Shown: positions 35,297-44,189 of the stretch, one piece after another
Layout: each line of letters begins with the position of its first letter
How positions within the stretch are numbered: position 1 is the first letter of the stretch
Origin: JBNKFV01 sp050289485
GTDB lineage: Bacteria > Pseudomonadota > Gammaproteobacteria > Pseudomonadales > Cellvibrionaceae
Length of the DNA stretch: 64,000 bases
Direction of reading: 5' to 3'
Assembly: GCA_050289485.1 (NCBI GenBank)
Contig: JBNKFV010000020.1
Coordinates: forward strand, 86,358 to 150,357
Position numbers and translations under genes: made by a program
Notes under the pieces: generated by a model
What the model saw: the letters and a program-made list of their open reading frames with translations, nothing else
Database searches by the model: none
Told to the model about the DNA's origin: nothing

Positions 35297-35767
35297 TTGC
35301 CTATTGAACTTGATCGTTACGATCGTCATATTCTCGAACTGCTGCAGAAAAACGGCCGCATGACTAATCAAGAGTTGGCTGATGCCATCAATTTGTCGCC
35401 ATCGCCCTGTTTACGGCGGGTGCGGCGGTTGGAAGAGGCCGGTTTGATCGATGGTTACGTGGCGTTACTGAAGGCGCGGGAGCTGGGGTTAACGTTGATG
35501 GCGTTTATTCAGATTGTGATGGATAAACATACCCCGGAGCGGTTTGAGAAGTTTGAGGAAACTATTCGCTCGTTTCCTGAGGTGCTTGAGTGCCACTTGA
35601 TTACCGGGCAATCGGCCGACTACCTGTTAAAAGTGATTGTTAAGGATATGGACAATTACCAGCAGTTTCTCCTTCAGAAACTTACCCGTATCGAAGGGGT
35701 GAGCGGGGTGCATTCGTCGTTCGTACTGAAGTCGCCTCTCAATACTACGGCCTTGCCGCTGGGGTAG
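35297..35767 (+). CDS. Lrp/AsnC-family transcriptional regulator
   Basis: A 157-residue regulator. Residues 4-63 form the AsnC-type helix-turn-helix (LDRYDRHILELLQKNGRMTN, then ELADAINLSPSPCLRRVRRL) and the rest is the RAM ligand-binding domain (LITGQSADYLLKVIVKDM). It starts with TTG at 35297 after a GGGAAGG site. Divergent from leuA, which it may control; an 8-base gap separates it from the SpmA-SpmB fusion gene. Confidence 0.93.
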   Translation: MPIELDRYDRHILELLQKNGRMTNQELADAINLSPSPCLRRVRRLEEAGLIDGYVALLKARELGLTLMAFIQIVMDKHTPERFEKFEETIRSFPEVLECHLITGQSADYLLKVIVKDMDNYQQFLLQKLTRIEGVSGVHSSFVLKSPLNTTALPLG

Positions 35768-35774
35768 GCTCTCG

Positions 35775-37004
35775 ATGCTTAACTATCTCTGGCTGGCTTT
35801 TTTTCTGCTTGCGTTTATCAGTGCATTGGCGCAGTGGGTGTTTCTGGGCAATCATGAGATTTTCAGCACCCTGGTGACCGCACTGTTTGATATGTCGAAA
35901 CTGGCTTTCGATATTGCGTTGGGTCTCGTCGGTATTCTTACCTTATGGATGGGCATTCTTAAAATTGGCGAACGGGCCGGCTTGGTGGAAAAACTGTCGC
36001 GGTTGTTGTCACCGTTGTTTGCTCATCTTATGCCGGAAGTGCCCCGTAACCATCCTGCGTTGGGGCATATCTCTATGAATTTTGCCGCTAATATTTTGGG
36101 GCTGGATAACGCCGCCACACCCATTGGCATCAAGGCAATGCAAAGTCTGCAGAGTATTAATCCTAAACCGGATACGGCTTCCAATGCGCAAATTCTGTTT
36201 CTGGTGCTGAATACCTCGTCGCTTACCCTGTTTCCCATCACCATTATCATGTACCGGGCCCAGCAGGGGGCGGCTGATCCTTCCAGCGTGTTTCTGCCTA
36301 TCTTATTGGCTACCAGTGCATCGAGCTTGGTGGGATTGTTGATGGTGGCATGGGTGCAAAAACTACACGTGATGAATCGAGTAGTGCTGGGATATTTGGG
36401 TGGGATTTTTGCTATGTTGGCTGCGCTCATTGGCTACCTTAGCCAGCTGCCCCCGCCTGAATTGGCAGAGGTATCGTCACTGATCGCCAACTTTCTGCTG
36501 TTCTCCACTATTATCGGTTTTATGCTGGTGGCTATGATCAAAAAAGTGAATGTGTACGAAAGCTTTATTGACGGTGCTAAAGATGGTTTTCAGCTGGCTA
36601 TCACTATACTGCCGTATTTATTGGCTATGCTGGTAGCTATTGGTGTGTTTCGCGCTAGTGGCATGCTGGATTACCTGTTATCAGCGATGCGTTGGTTGTT
36701 TTCAGGGTTTGGCTTCGATACTCGCTTTGTTGACGCCATGCCTACTGCACTGATGAAACCCTTAAGTGGTTCTGGCGCCCGTGCCATGATGCTCGAAACC
36801 ATGAATACACAGGGCGTAGACTCTTTTGCCGCACGGGTAGCAGCCGTTGTGCAGGGTAGTACGGAAACCACATTTTACGTGCTGGCAGTGTACTTTGGGG
36901 CTGTGGGTATTAAAAAGGTTCGCCATGCAGCCGCCTGCGGCTTATTTGCCGATATCGTAGGTATATGCACCGGTATTGTGGTGAGTTACTGGTTTTTTGG
37001 TTAA
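35775..37004 (+). CDS. Nucleoside-recognition membrane protein, SpmA-SpmB fusion
   Basis: A 409-residue membrane protein with two gate (nucleoside recognition) domains. The first (about 1-190) resembles SpmA: GILTLWMGILKIGERAGLVE then NILGLDNAATPIGIKAM. The second (about 230-409) resembles SpmB: SFIDGAKDGFQLAITILPYL, and MKPLSGSGARAMMLE. In spore formers these two proteins act in spore core dehydration; fused versions occur in non-sporulating proteobacteria with no settled role, perhaps transport. Likely cotranscribed with the Lrp-type gene. Confidence 0.85.
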   Translation: MLNYLWLAFFLLAFISALAQWVFLGNHEIFSTLVTALFDMSKLAFDIALGLVGILTLWMGILKIGERAGLVEKLSRLLSPLFAHLMPEVPRNHPALGHISMNFAANILGLDNAATPIGIKAMQSLQSINPKPDTASNAQILFLVLNTSSLTLFPITIIMYRAQQGAADPSSVFLPILLATSASSLVGLLMVAWVQKLHVMNRVVLGYLGGIFAMLAALIGYLSQLPPPELAEVSSLIANFLLFSTIIGFMLVAMIKKVNVYESFIDGAKDGFQLAITILPYLLAMLVAIGVFRASGMLDYLLSAMRWLFSGFGFDTRFVDAMPTALMKPLSGSGARAMMLETMNTQGVDSFAARVAAVVQGSTETTFYVLAVYFGAVGIKKVRHAAACGLFADIVGICTGIVVSYWFFG

Positions 37005-37049
37005 GTCTGCAAGGTGATTCCTGGAGATAAGAACGATGTGGAGGATATT

Positions 37050-37859
37050 GTGCAACGACAAGATATTTTAATAACAGCCGAGCAGCTACAGGCAGAAATG
37101 GGCGTAAAGCCTATCAAACTGTTTGATGCGAGTTTTGTGATGAATCAGGTTGCTGGTCAGCCGTCGGCTTTTGATACCTATGTAAAAGGGCATATACCTG
37201 GTGCTGCATTTTTTGACCATTTACAGATTTCTGATGGCAATAGCCAGTACCTTTTCGCACTCCTGGAAGACAGTGCATTAGAAAAGGTGTTGGGCAATAT
37301 GGGTGTCGACAATGCGTCTGATATCGTGGTTTACGCCACCGGTGATATTCCGTGGGCAACCCGCGCTTGGTGGGTTTTACGCTATGCTGGCTGCAACCGG
37401 GTGCGCATACTTGATGGCGGCTTAAGTGCCTGGGTTGCTGTTGGTGGCGAGCTTGAGCAAGGCATTAAAATGCATGCGCCTGCTGTTTTTGTGTTAGCGC
37501 CGCGCAAGGATATGTTTGCCGACAAAAGCGAGGTGTTGGCAGCTATAGAAGATGGGCAGGTGTGCACGCTGAATGCACTGCCCCAAGCGTCTTATGCGGC
37601 TAATCATATTAAGGGCTCGGAAAACCTGCCTTGCGGCAGTCTGTGGCAGGGTGGCGGTAGCTTTTTACCCGATGCTGTACTGTCAGAGCAGTTAAAACCC
37701 TACGCAGATAATAAGCGGGTGTTGAGCTATTGTGGTGGGGGTATTGCTGCCACATCGAATGCGGTAGCGTGCTTGTTAGCGGGCTATCCTAATGTAGCAG
37801 TATACGACGGCTCTATGTCGGAGTGGACGGGCGAGCAATTACCTATATCGTCATTGTAG
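37050..37859 (+). CDS. Thiosulfate sulfurtransferase (two-domain rhodanese)
   Basis: A 269-residue tandem rhodanese. The first domain ends with RVRILDGGLSAWVAVGGELE; the second carries the active-site loop YCGGGIAATSNAV with the catalytic Cys near residue 228. It transfers sulfane sulfur to cyanide or a thiol acceptor. The start is set at GTG 37050 because a perfect GGAGG (37040-37044) lies five bases before it; a GTG at 37014 is a weaker alternative. Confidence 0.87.
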   Translation: MQRQDILITAEQLQAEMGVKPIKLFDASFVMNQVAGQPSAFDTYVKGHIPGAAFFDHLQISDGNSQYLFALLEDSALEKVLGNMGVDNASDIVVYATGDIPWATRAWWVLRYAGCNRVRILDGGLSAWVAVGGELEQGIKMHAPAVFVLAPRKDMFADKSEVLAAIEDGQVCTLNALPQASYAANHIKGSENLPCGSLWQGGGSFLPDAVLSEQLKPYADNKRVLSYCGGGIAATSNAVACLLAGYPNVAVYDGSMSEWTGEQLPISSL

Positions 37860-37921
37860 ACAGGCCCTAGGTTAAGTACATTGAAGGTGGTGTTTAGCGT
37901 ACGACACTATTAACCCGGCTA

Positions 37922-38032
37922 ACCCGGCAACAAAATAGGTCTCCTGATTTTTTGTTGCACGCTTTGGGAAGATCGGAGGAATTGTACGAAATCCCCTGTA
38001 TTTTCGATGTTTAGATCGACCTGCGGCCAATG
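37922..38032 (+). repeat. Intergenic repeat family 1, copy B
   Basis: Reads ACCCGGCAACAAAATAGG, then TTTTTTGTTGCACGCTTTGG, GAATTGTACGAAATCCCC, TGTATTTTCGATG and CCTGCGGCCAATG. Same orientation as copy A; it lacks copy A's internal tandem duplication. It follows the rhodanese gene by 63 bases. Confidence 0.78.
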
Positions 38033-38085
38033 ACATGCAGTCTTATCGTGAGACTGCCAACTATTAAAAATGAATGAGGCGACTC

Positions 38086-38487
38086 ATGAAAAAGATCACA
38101 GATACTTACCAAAATATTGCTGGAGTTACCGCTTTGAGCGTGGTTTTACTGGCATCTGCTGGCGCTTGGGCGGAGAAGCCAGACAATGAGGCAGCGGGAA
38201 AGGCTAAAGCCGAGATGATGAAGGAGAAAGCCAAAAAACATGCTGATATGGCGGGTGACCATCGCGATATGGACATGGACCGTGATCACGCCATGACGCA
38301 TGAGAAAGACGAAGAAAAGCTTAAAAACAAGCACAAAGATGGCATGGAAGATAAAGAGGCTGCAGGCTTGGAAAAACAAAAGGCGAAAAAGTCTGAGCAA
38401 ATGCAAAAAGAAGCTGGCAAAGGTAGCGAGCAAGGGCAGGCTGCCCGTGAAGAACATAGTAAAAAATGGTGGAAGTTCTGGGAGTAG
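38086..38487 (+). CDS. Small, highly charged exported protein
   Basis: A 133-residue protein of unrecognised family. A signal peptide (GVTALSVVLLASAGAWAE) is cleaved near residue 29. The mature part is almost entirely K, E, D, M and A, probably one long helix or disordered, with a DHRDMDMDRDHAMTHEKDE segment rich in His, Met and Asp that could bind metal. It ends in an aromatic tail, SKKWWKFWE. The start is at 38086, with GAGG upstream. Role unknown; periplasmic metal handling or membrane-surface binding are possibilities only. Confidence 0.65.
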   Translation: MKKITDTYQNIAGVTALSVVLLASAGAWAEKPDNEAAGKAKAEMMKEKAKKHADMAGDHRDMDMDRDHAMTHEKDEEKLKNKHKDGMEDKEAAGLEKQKAKKSEQMQKEAGKGSEQGQAAREEHSKKWWKFWE

Positions 38488-38873
38488 CCTGCACTGGCCA
38501 AAATCCAAGGGGGTAAGGCCCTTTTGGCTGGCTAAAATAGAGTGTTATATTGGTTACACTGAGATTGCCGCGCTTTTGTTGTTGATCGCTTCGTGCTTAT
38601 CTCGTTGATAGATTATTCATGGAAAGTTGGTACTATTTGCTTAAAATTGCTTGCCCTCATCTCCAACTTTTAATACTTTTAATACGCAAAACAACAGGCA
38701 AACCTTGCTTTGGTTTAAATGTCGAGCGGATGCGTATTTATTAAGCTGTGGCAAATTGGGTCGGCTATACTGGTAACTTAGTGGTACTTGATACAGCGAT
38801 ATTGCCAAATAGTAGCTCCCCTAAATTGGACTTGTTTGCCCTTCGATCATGTAATTCTGAGGCCGGTATTTGT
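38488..38873. other. Intergenic region before TonB-YfiR-DGC operon
   Basis: About 385 bases that hold no gene I can support. An imperfect hairpin (AAGGG/CCCTT, 38507-38523) followed by a few T residues may end the transcript of the small exported protein. The right part should hold the promoter of the receptor operon. An open frame extends upstream from the receptor start to 38748 but lacks a signal peptide. Confidence 0.35.
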
Positions 38874-40826
38874 ATGAAGCACAAGTTTGCTCTCTGTGTG
38901 TGTTTGAGTGCTTTGATTTCTGCGGGCTCTGTACAAGGTGCAGCTGAATCCTCTATAGATGTAACAGCGCTGTCGATCGAGCAGCTGTTGAATACCGATT
39001 TTATTCCCGCCAGCCGTATCGCTCAGCAAATCAGTGATGCGCCTTCTGCTGTATCTGTGGTTACCGCAAACGATATTAAAAACTACGGCTATCGCACCCT
39101 GGCAGACGTGCTCAATAGTATGCGCGGTTTGTATGTAACCCGTTCTTTTGACTACGAATACCTGGGCGGGCGCAGCTTTGGTGTGCCGGGGGATTATGCC
39201 GGCCGCATTATGCTGGTGATAGACGGCGTGGTTGCCAATGAAAACGTGTACGATCAGGTTTTTTTGGGGGAAGACGCTTATCTTGATATTGACATGATTG
39301 ACCGAGTTGAATTTGTGCCGGGGCCGGGTTCAACGACTTATGGTAATAGTGCTTTTCTGGGTAGCGTGCACGTGACCACGAAAAGTGGTGGCGATCTTAA
39401 TGGTGTAGAGGTAGAAGCTGATTTTGGTAGCCATTCGAGCCAGCGGAAGCGTATCTCTTACGGTAAGCAGTTCGATAACGATGTGGAGGTGCTTTTATCT
39501 GCCTCTCGCTATGAAGACGATGGGGTTCATGTATTGTTTCCAGCACTTGACGGCTGGGAGCCTGCTTCTGGCGACCCATATAGTAATCAGACGGTAGGCC
39601 CGTTTAAGAAGAATAAAAATGACCGATTGTTTCTTAAAGGCCGCTATGGGAATTGGTCAATTGAGGCTGCTTCAGTATCGCGGGATGTTGACAACAGTAC
39701 GTTTCTGACATTTCTTGAACCTGCGGATTTTGAAAATAACTCAAAAATCCGAGACAGAAATAGCTTTGTCACCTTGTCTTACCATAGTGATTTTGGCGCA
39801 GCGCTGAAATCATCTACGCAGCTTTATGCAGGTCAGTACCAGTACGACTCCAGTGAGGTTACCAGTGCTGATTTTTTGGAGCAGCATTCTACCGGCCGCT
39901 GGCTGGGCGTAGATGCAAAGTTTATTGGAACCTGGTTTGAGCAACACAGAATTTTATTTGGTGCAGAATACCGCAATAATTATCAGCAAGACTTCAGTGA
40001 AACACTAACTGCGGATTATTACGAAGGCTATGTTGATGGTTTTAATTCCAGGCGCGAAATATATAGTGTCTACTTGCAGGACGAATATCGTGTTGCTCCA
40101 CAATTTACCGTGACCACTGGGGTGCGTTACGACGATAGTTCTAAAAACGGCGATGCACTTAGCCCACGGATAGCCTTTATCTATCAGCCTTTTAGTCAGA
40201 CTACGCTGAAGTTGTCATACGGTAAGGCTTTCCGCTATGTGAACCCTTGGGAAGTGTACAGTGGTTTTACCCCGGAGGAATACGACAAAGAGCAGGTGAC
40301 AACAAGTGAAGTGGTATGGCAGCAAAAAATTGCCACTCATTTGCAGCTCACTGCAGCTTATTTTCGCAACGATATTGATGACGCTATCAACTTCTTTTTC
40401 AACGAACAAAAGACCAATGGGCATGAGTTGGGTGTTGATTATCTGACCGAGAAGGGTTGGTCTGCGCGTTTCAGTATCGCCCATCAAGATACGCGTGTAG
40501 ATCTTGGCGATGATCCGATCAATGCCCCACATTTTTTGGGTAAGCTCAATCTGTCTACCCCAACCTATGGTAATACATTCATTGGGGGGGTTGAGGTTCA
40601 GTACCTGGGTCAACGCATGTCTACCGATACCACGGAAGTTGATTCAGAAATTATCACTAATCTGACCTTGCGTTCAGAAACACTGATTCCTAATGCCCGT
40701 ATATCATTGACTGTACGCAATGTGTTTGCAGAAACCAGAGAGGACGTTCTCAATGATTGGGTGCTATTGTCACTGCCTGATAACGATCGCAGTGTTTGGC
40801 TGCAGTTGGAGTATAAACTGCAATGA
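38874..40826 (+). CDS. TonB-dependent receptor of a c-di-GMP signalling operon
   Basis: A 650-residue outer-membrane receptor. Signal peptide to about residue 24 (SVQGAAES), then the plug: QISDAPSAVSVVTANDIKNY and RIMLVIDGVVANENVYDQVF, with VEFVPGPGSTTYGNSAFLG. The barrel ends WLQLEYKLQ, without the usual terminal aromatic. No TonB-box of the VVVTA type is evident; SIEQLLNTDF stands in that position. It overlaps the YfiR-like gene by four bases (ATGA) and is followed by a diguanylate cyclase, so its role is probably sensory as much as transport. Ligand unknown. Confidence 0.88.
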   Translation: MKHKFALCVCLSALISAGSVQGAAESSIDVTALSIEQLLNTDFIPASRIAQQISDAPSAVSVVTANDIKNYGYRTLADVLNSMRGLYVTRSFDYEYLGGRSFGVPGDYAGRIMLVIDGVVANENVYDQVFLGEDAYLDIDMIDRVEFVPGPGSTTYGNSAFLGSVHVTTKSGGDLNGVEVEADFGSHSSQRKRISYGKQFDNDVEVLLSASRYEDDGVHVLFPALDGWEPASGDPYSNQTVGPFKKNKNDRLFLKGRYGNWSIEAASVSRDVDNSTFLTFLEPADFENNSKIRDRNSFVTLSYHSDFGAALKSSTQLYAGQYQYDSSEVTSADFLEQHSTGRWLGVDAKFIGTWFEQHRILFGAEYRNNYQQDFSETLTADYYEGYVDGFNSRREIYSVYLQDEYRVAPQFTVTTGVRYDDSSKNGDALSPRIAFIYQPFSQTTLKLSYGKAFRYVNPWEVYSGFTPEEYDKEQVTTSEVVWQQKIATHLQLTAAYFRNDIDDAINFFFNEQKTNGHELGVDYLTEKGWSARFSIAHQDTRVDLGDDPINAPHFLGKLNLSTPTYGNTFIGGVEVQYLGQRMSTDTTEVDSEIITNLTLRSETLIPNARISLTVRNVFAETREDVLNDWVLLSLPDNDRSVWLQLEYKLQ

Positions 40827-41359
40827 AAACACTCGCGAAATTATTACAAGTACTGGTGACGGTGGCAGTGAGCCTGGTTCTTTGTACCGGTGCCTCGAGT
40901 GATTTGTGGTCGCGTGATGCATTACCAGAATATGTCATAAAAGCAGGTTATCTCTATCACTTTGGGCAATTGACAGAGTGGCCGCAGCAGACAGAAGCCA
41001 CAGAATTTACGTTGTGTTACTACGGGAGTGAGTTGGCTGGTAAGGCCTTGGCTGGTTTAGTCCACAAAAAAATTAATGGTCAGCCGATTAATGTACGTTA
41101 CATTGATGATGCTGCCAGCGCAAAAGCATGTCGTATGCTGTTTATTGCGGAAACAGATGACCTGCGTTCAAAAAGTATCTTGCGCGAAAGTGCACGGTTA
41201 CCGGTGCTGACAGTGACAGATAGCCCAGCATTGGCCGATCAGGGTGCTGTAATTTTTTTACGCCCAGAAGGCCAAAAACTGGTTTTTGAAATCGATAATG
41301 AGTTGGCAAAGCAGGCTCAGCTTACCATTAGCTCCCGCTTGTTGCGCTTAGGAAAATAA
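40823..41359 (+). CDS. YfiR-family periplasmic protein (DUF4154)
   Basis: A 178-residue exported protein with a signal peptide ending near residue 28. DUF4154 features: EYVIKAGYLYHFGQLTEWP, the FTLCYYG strand with a Cys, then ACRMLFIAETDD with a second Cys, and a C-terminal LVFEIDNELAKQAQLTISSR. In Pseudomonas YfiR is a periplasmic repressor of the cyclase YfiN and is itself sequestered by the lipoprotein YfiB. Here its gene lies between a TonB receptor and a membrane cyclase, which suggests it relays a signal between them. Confidence 0.9.
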   Translation: MKTLAKLLQVLVTVAVSLVLCTGASSDLWSRDALPEYVIKAGYLYHFGQLTEWPQQTEATEFTLCYYGSELAGKALAGLVHKKINGQPINVRYIDDAASAKACRMLFIAETDDLRSKSILRESARLPVLTVTDSPALADQGAVIFLRPEGQKLVFEIDNELAKQAQLTISSRLLRLGK

Positions 41360-41370
41360 AGGGTCTATAA

Positions 41371-42606
41371 ATGGCAGTGGGTTGGTTTTCTGATCTGAAG
41401 ATTCAGAAAAAACTGGTGCTAATTAATATTGTCACCATCCTTTTTGCTATCATGCCTGTTGTCGTTGCCATGTTTAGCTACGAATACTTTGCGGTTCGGC
41501 AGGCGGTATTGCAGGAGTTTAGAGTGCAGGCCGATATTGTTAGTGATAATGCTGCTGCCGCGATGGCCTTTAATGATGCTGATACCGCTTATGAGGCCTT
41601 GTCGACGTTGCGGGCTGCCAGTGATATGCAACGGGCAACGATTTTCTTGCCTGAGGGATCTGTGTTGGCAAGTTACGGTCGCGACAATATGGCAGCAAAT
41701 TTATTGCCATTTAGTGCCCTGGAAAAGCGTGCAGAATTACTAACATGGGATCGCTTTCAATTACAGGTTCCCGTGTTTCTTAAAGATAACTTTGTTGGCG
41801 CTTTGGTTATCGAGGCGCACTTAAGTACATTTTATCAGCGTATTCAGTGGTACGCGCTGGCGATTGTCCTTGCAGCGGCTGCCTCATTTTCCTTGTCACT
41901 GTGGGCAGCTATTGTACTTAAACGCTCTATTACCCTGCCGCTTGAGCGATTAATGGCATCGGTCAATCAGGTGACTATCAAGCAAGATTACAGTCTTCGC
42001 CCCGATGTGAATAGTCGTGATGAAATCGGTGATTTGTCACGAGCATTTGGCAATATGATGGAAAACCTGCAGGAGCGTGATGACCGCCTGCAAGACCTGG
42101 CTTTTTATGACGAAGTAACAGGCTTGCCTAACCGAAACTTTTTTAAAGAACGTATACAGCAGGTAGTGGGAAGCGCACTGCGCTATAAACGCCGGTCGGC
42201 ACTTATGTTTATTGATCTGGATGATTTTAAACAGGTAAACGATTCGCTTGGGCATCACGTTGGTGACGACTTATTACATGTGGTAGGGCTGCGCTTACGT
42301 ACGCTACTGCGTAATAGCGATTTGGTATTTCGCATTGGTGGTGATGAATTTGCGGTAATTGTCGAGCATGTTGAAGATGATCATGTGCCCACTATGCTTG
42401 CTGATAAAATTATCCAAGCAGTTTCAAAACCCTGTCAGTTGCGCGGGCAAACGGTAAAGGTTGGAGCCAGTATCGGTATCAGCTTTTGCCCAGATCACGC
42501 GCGTGATTCTTCGGGTTTTTTAAAGGCCGCAGATACGGCTATGTATGCGGCTAAATCAAACGTGAAAAATACTTATCGAGTCTATAGCGATAATATGGAA
42601 GAGTAA
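41371..42606 (+). CDS. Membrane diguanylate cyclase (YfiN-like: CHASE8-type sensor, HAMP, GGDEF)
   Basis: A 411-residue inner-membrane enzyme that makes c-di-GMP from two GTP. First membrane segment about 15-36, periplasmic sensor about 37-159 (SDNAAAAMAFNDADTAYEAL is typical of CHASE8), second segment about 160-183, HAMP 184-237, and GGDEF domain from 240. The active site is intact (GGDEF at 323-327) and an inhibitory I-site RNSD (314-317) sits the standard five residues before it. It starts 11 bases after the YfiR-like gene. By analogy the YfiR-like protein would bind the periplasmic domain and hold activity down. Confidence 0.92.
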   Translation: MAVGWFSDLKIQKKLVLINIVTILFAIMPVVVAMFSYEYFAVRQAVLQEFRVQADIVSDNAAAAMAFNDADTAYEALSTLRAASDMQRATIFLPEGSVLASYGRDNMAANLLPFSALEKRAELLTWDRFQLQVPVFLKDNFVGALVIEAHLSTFYQRIQWYALAIVLAAAASFSLSLWAAIVLKRSITLPLERLMASVNQVTIKQDYSLRPDVNSRDEIGDLSRAFGNMMENLQERDDRLQDLAFYDEVTGLPNRNFFKERIQQVVGSALRYKRRSALMFIDLDDFKQVNDSLGHHVGDDLLHVVGLRLRTLLRNSDLVFRIGGDEFAVIVEHVEDDHVPTMLADKIIQAVSKPCQLRGQTVKVGASIGISFCPDHARDSSGFLKAADTAMYAAKSNVKNTYRVYSDNMEE

Positions 42607-42682
42607 GAGCTTGGGTGAAAAATGTGCGTGCCAATGTGTATTTTGGCGCACACAGAGTTGCCCCAATCTCTTAATCGGATGA

Positions 42683-42757
42683 TATTAACCCGGCAAGTAT
42701 TATTGTCGGGTTAATAAGCGGCGCATGGATGCGCCGCCATTGGTCACCGGGTTATAT
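42683..42757 (+). repeat. Intergenic repeat family 2, copy B
   Basis: TTAACCCG (42685-42692) pairs with CGGGTTAA (42707-42714); a GC-rich hairpin GCGGCGCA/TGCGCCGC (42718-42737, loop TGGA) follows. Near-identical to 44190-44263 in the same orientation; together they bracket the M17 aminopeptidase gene. Confidence 0.82.
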
Positions 42758-42770
42758 AGTGTCTGCAGAG

Positions 42771-44144
42771 TTAGTCGTCAGCCATTAAATAGCGTTTTTC
42801 CAGCGCGGCATAAACCGCCCGCACTCCAAATGCTTCGCCACCAATAGGCCGCCCCGGCAATTTACGATTGTTCCAGGCCATAATGTCGAAATGCGCCCAC
42901 GTGGTTTTGGGTTCAACGAAGGCCTGCAAGTAGAGTGCTGCGGTAATGGCACCACCAAACGGACTGGCCGCGCAATTGACCATATCGGCGATATCGCTTT
43001 TGAGCATATCTTTATAGGGCGCATGTAAGGGTAACTCCCAGACTGGGTCGCCACTGCGGTTGCCGGCATCTTGCAGAGCTGTCGCAAAGGCCGGTTGATT
43101 ACAGAAAAAGCCGGGTAATTCTGTTCCCAGCGCTACCCGTGCAGCGCCGGTGAGCGTGGCAAAATCGATTAAAATATCGGGGTTTTCGGTTTGTGCTTCT
43201 GCTAGCGCATCGCACAGGACCAAGCGACCTTCAGCATCGGTATTGTCTATCTCAACCGTGAGTCCTTTGCGGGTTTTTATCACATCGCCGGGCCGAAATG
43301 CATTGCCCGCCACGGCATTTTCCACCGCAGGTATCAATACCCGTAAGCGTACGGGTAACTGGTTAGACATAATTAAATGTGCCAGACCAAGCACGTGTGC
43401 TGCGCCGCCCATATCTTTTTTCATGTAGCGCATACCGGCAGACGGTTTGATATCGAGGCCGCCGCTATCGAAACAAACGCCTTTGCCAACGAGTGTGACT
43501 TTGGGGGCATGGTCATCGCCCCACTGCAAGTCGATCAGTCGGGGTGCATGTGTGCTTGCTCTGCCAACCATGTGAATGGTTGGGTAGTTTTGTGTGAGTA
43601 AATCATCACCAATAATTTGATCAACCTGTGCACCAAACGATTGTGCCAGTACCGCAGTTGCCTCTGCTAAATGTTCTGGCATCATATCTGCGGCTGGGGT
43701 GTTGACCAGGTCGCGCACCAGCGCGATAGCGGCGCTGGTCTTGTTGGCTTGCTCGGCAATTTCCGGGTTGTCGATAACCAGCTGTGCCAGTTCCTTCTCT
43801 GGGTTTTTATAACGTGTGTAACGATAGCTGCCGAGCGCCCAGCTTAATGCAATCCGTTGGGTTAAGTGTTTGTCAGTGGTTTGTAATTTATAGTGCCCAG
43901 CAGGTAGTTGAGTGGGGAGGTCGCCACAAATAAATGAATCATCAGTCTTACTGCTGCTATACACCACAGCAGCAAGTTCACCGGTAGCAGATGGAATCAG
44001 TGACAGCCCTTCGTCCTTAAATTGTGTTTGGGTTAACCAGTTTTTTGTAGTAGCGGATTGTTGCTCCATCCATTGATCGATACCTTTTGTGTTTATAACG
44101 AAAAGGGGGGTGCCTGTTTGGCCAGATAAAATTACATCACTCAT
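42771..44144 (-). CDS. Leucyl aminopeptidase family protein (M17)
   Basis: A 457-residue metallo-aminopeptidase that removes N-terminal residues from peptides in the cytoplasm. Metal-binding and catalytic segments are present: LVGKGVCFDSGGLDIKPS near residue 217, KKDMGGAAHVLG near 243 and the signature NTDAEGRL near 297. Full length for the family. It stands alone between two copies of repeat family 2. Confidence 0.93.
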   Translation of the reverse strand: MSDVILSGQTGTPLFVINTKGIDQWMEQQSATTKNWLTQTQFKDEGLSLIPSATGELAAVVYSSSKTDDSFICGDLPTQLPAGHYKLQTTDKHLTQRIALSWALGSYRYTRYKNPEKELAQLVIDNPEIAEQANKTSAAIALVRDLVNTPAADMMPEHLAEATAVLAQSFGAQVDQIIGDDLLTQNYPTIHMVGRASTHAPRLIDLQWGDDHAPKVTLVGKGVCFDSGGLDIKPSAGMRYMKKDMGGAAHVLGLAHLIMSNQLPVRLRVLIPAVENAVAGNAFRPGDVIKTRKGLTVEIDNTDAEGRLVLCDALAEAQTENPDILIDFATLTGAARVALGTELPGFFCNQPAFATALQDAGNRSGDPVWELPLHAPYKDMLKSDIADMVNCAASPFGGAITAALYLQAFVEPKTTWAHFDIMAWNNRKLPGRPIGGEAFGVRAVYAALEKRYLMADD

Positions 44145-44189
44145 TAAAAACTACCTTAGTGTATATTCAATGCTTGTATTCGTGTTCGA

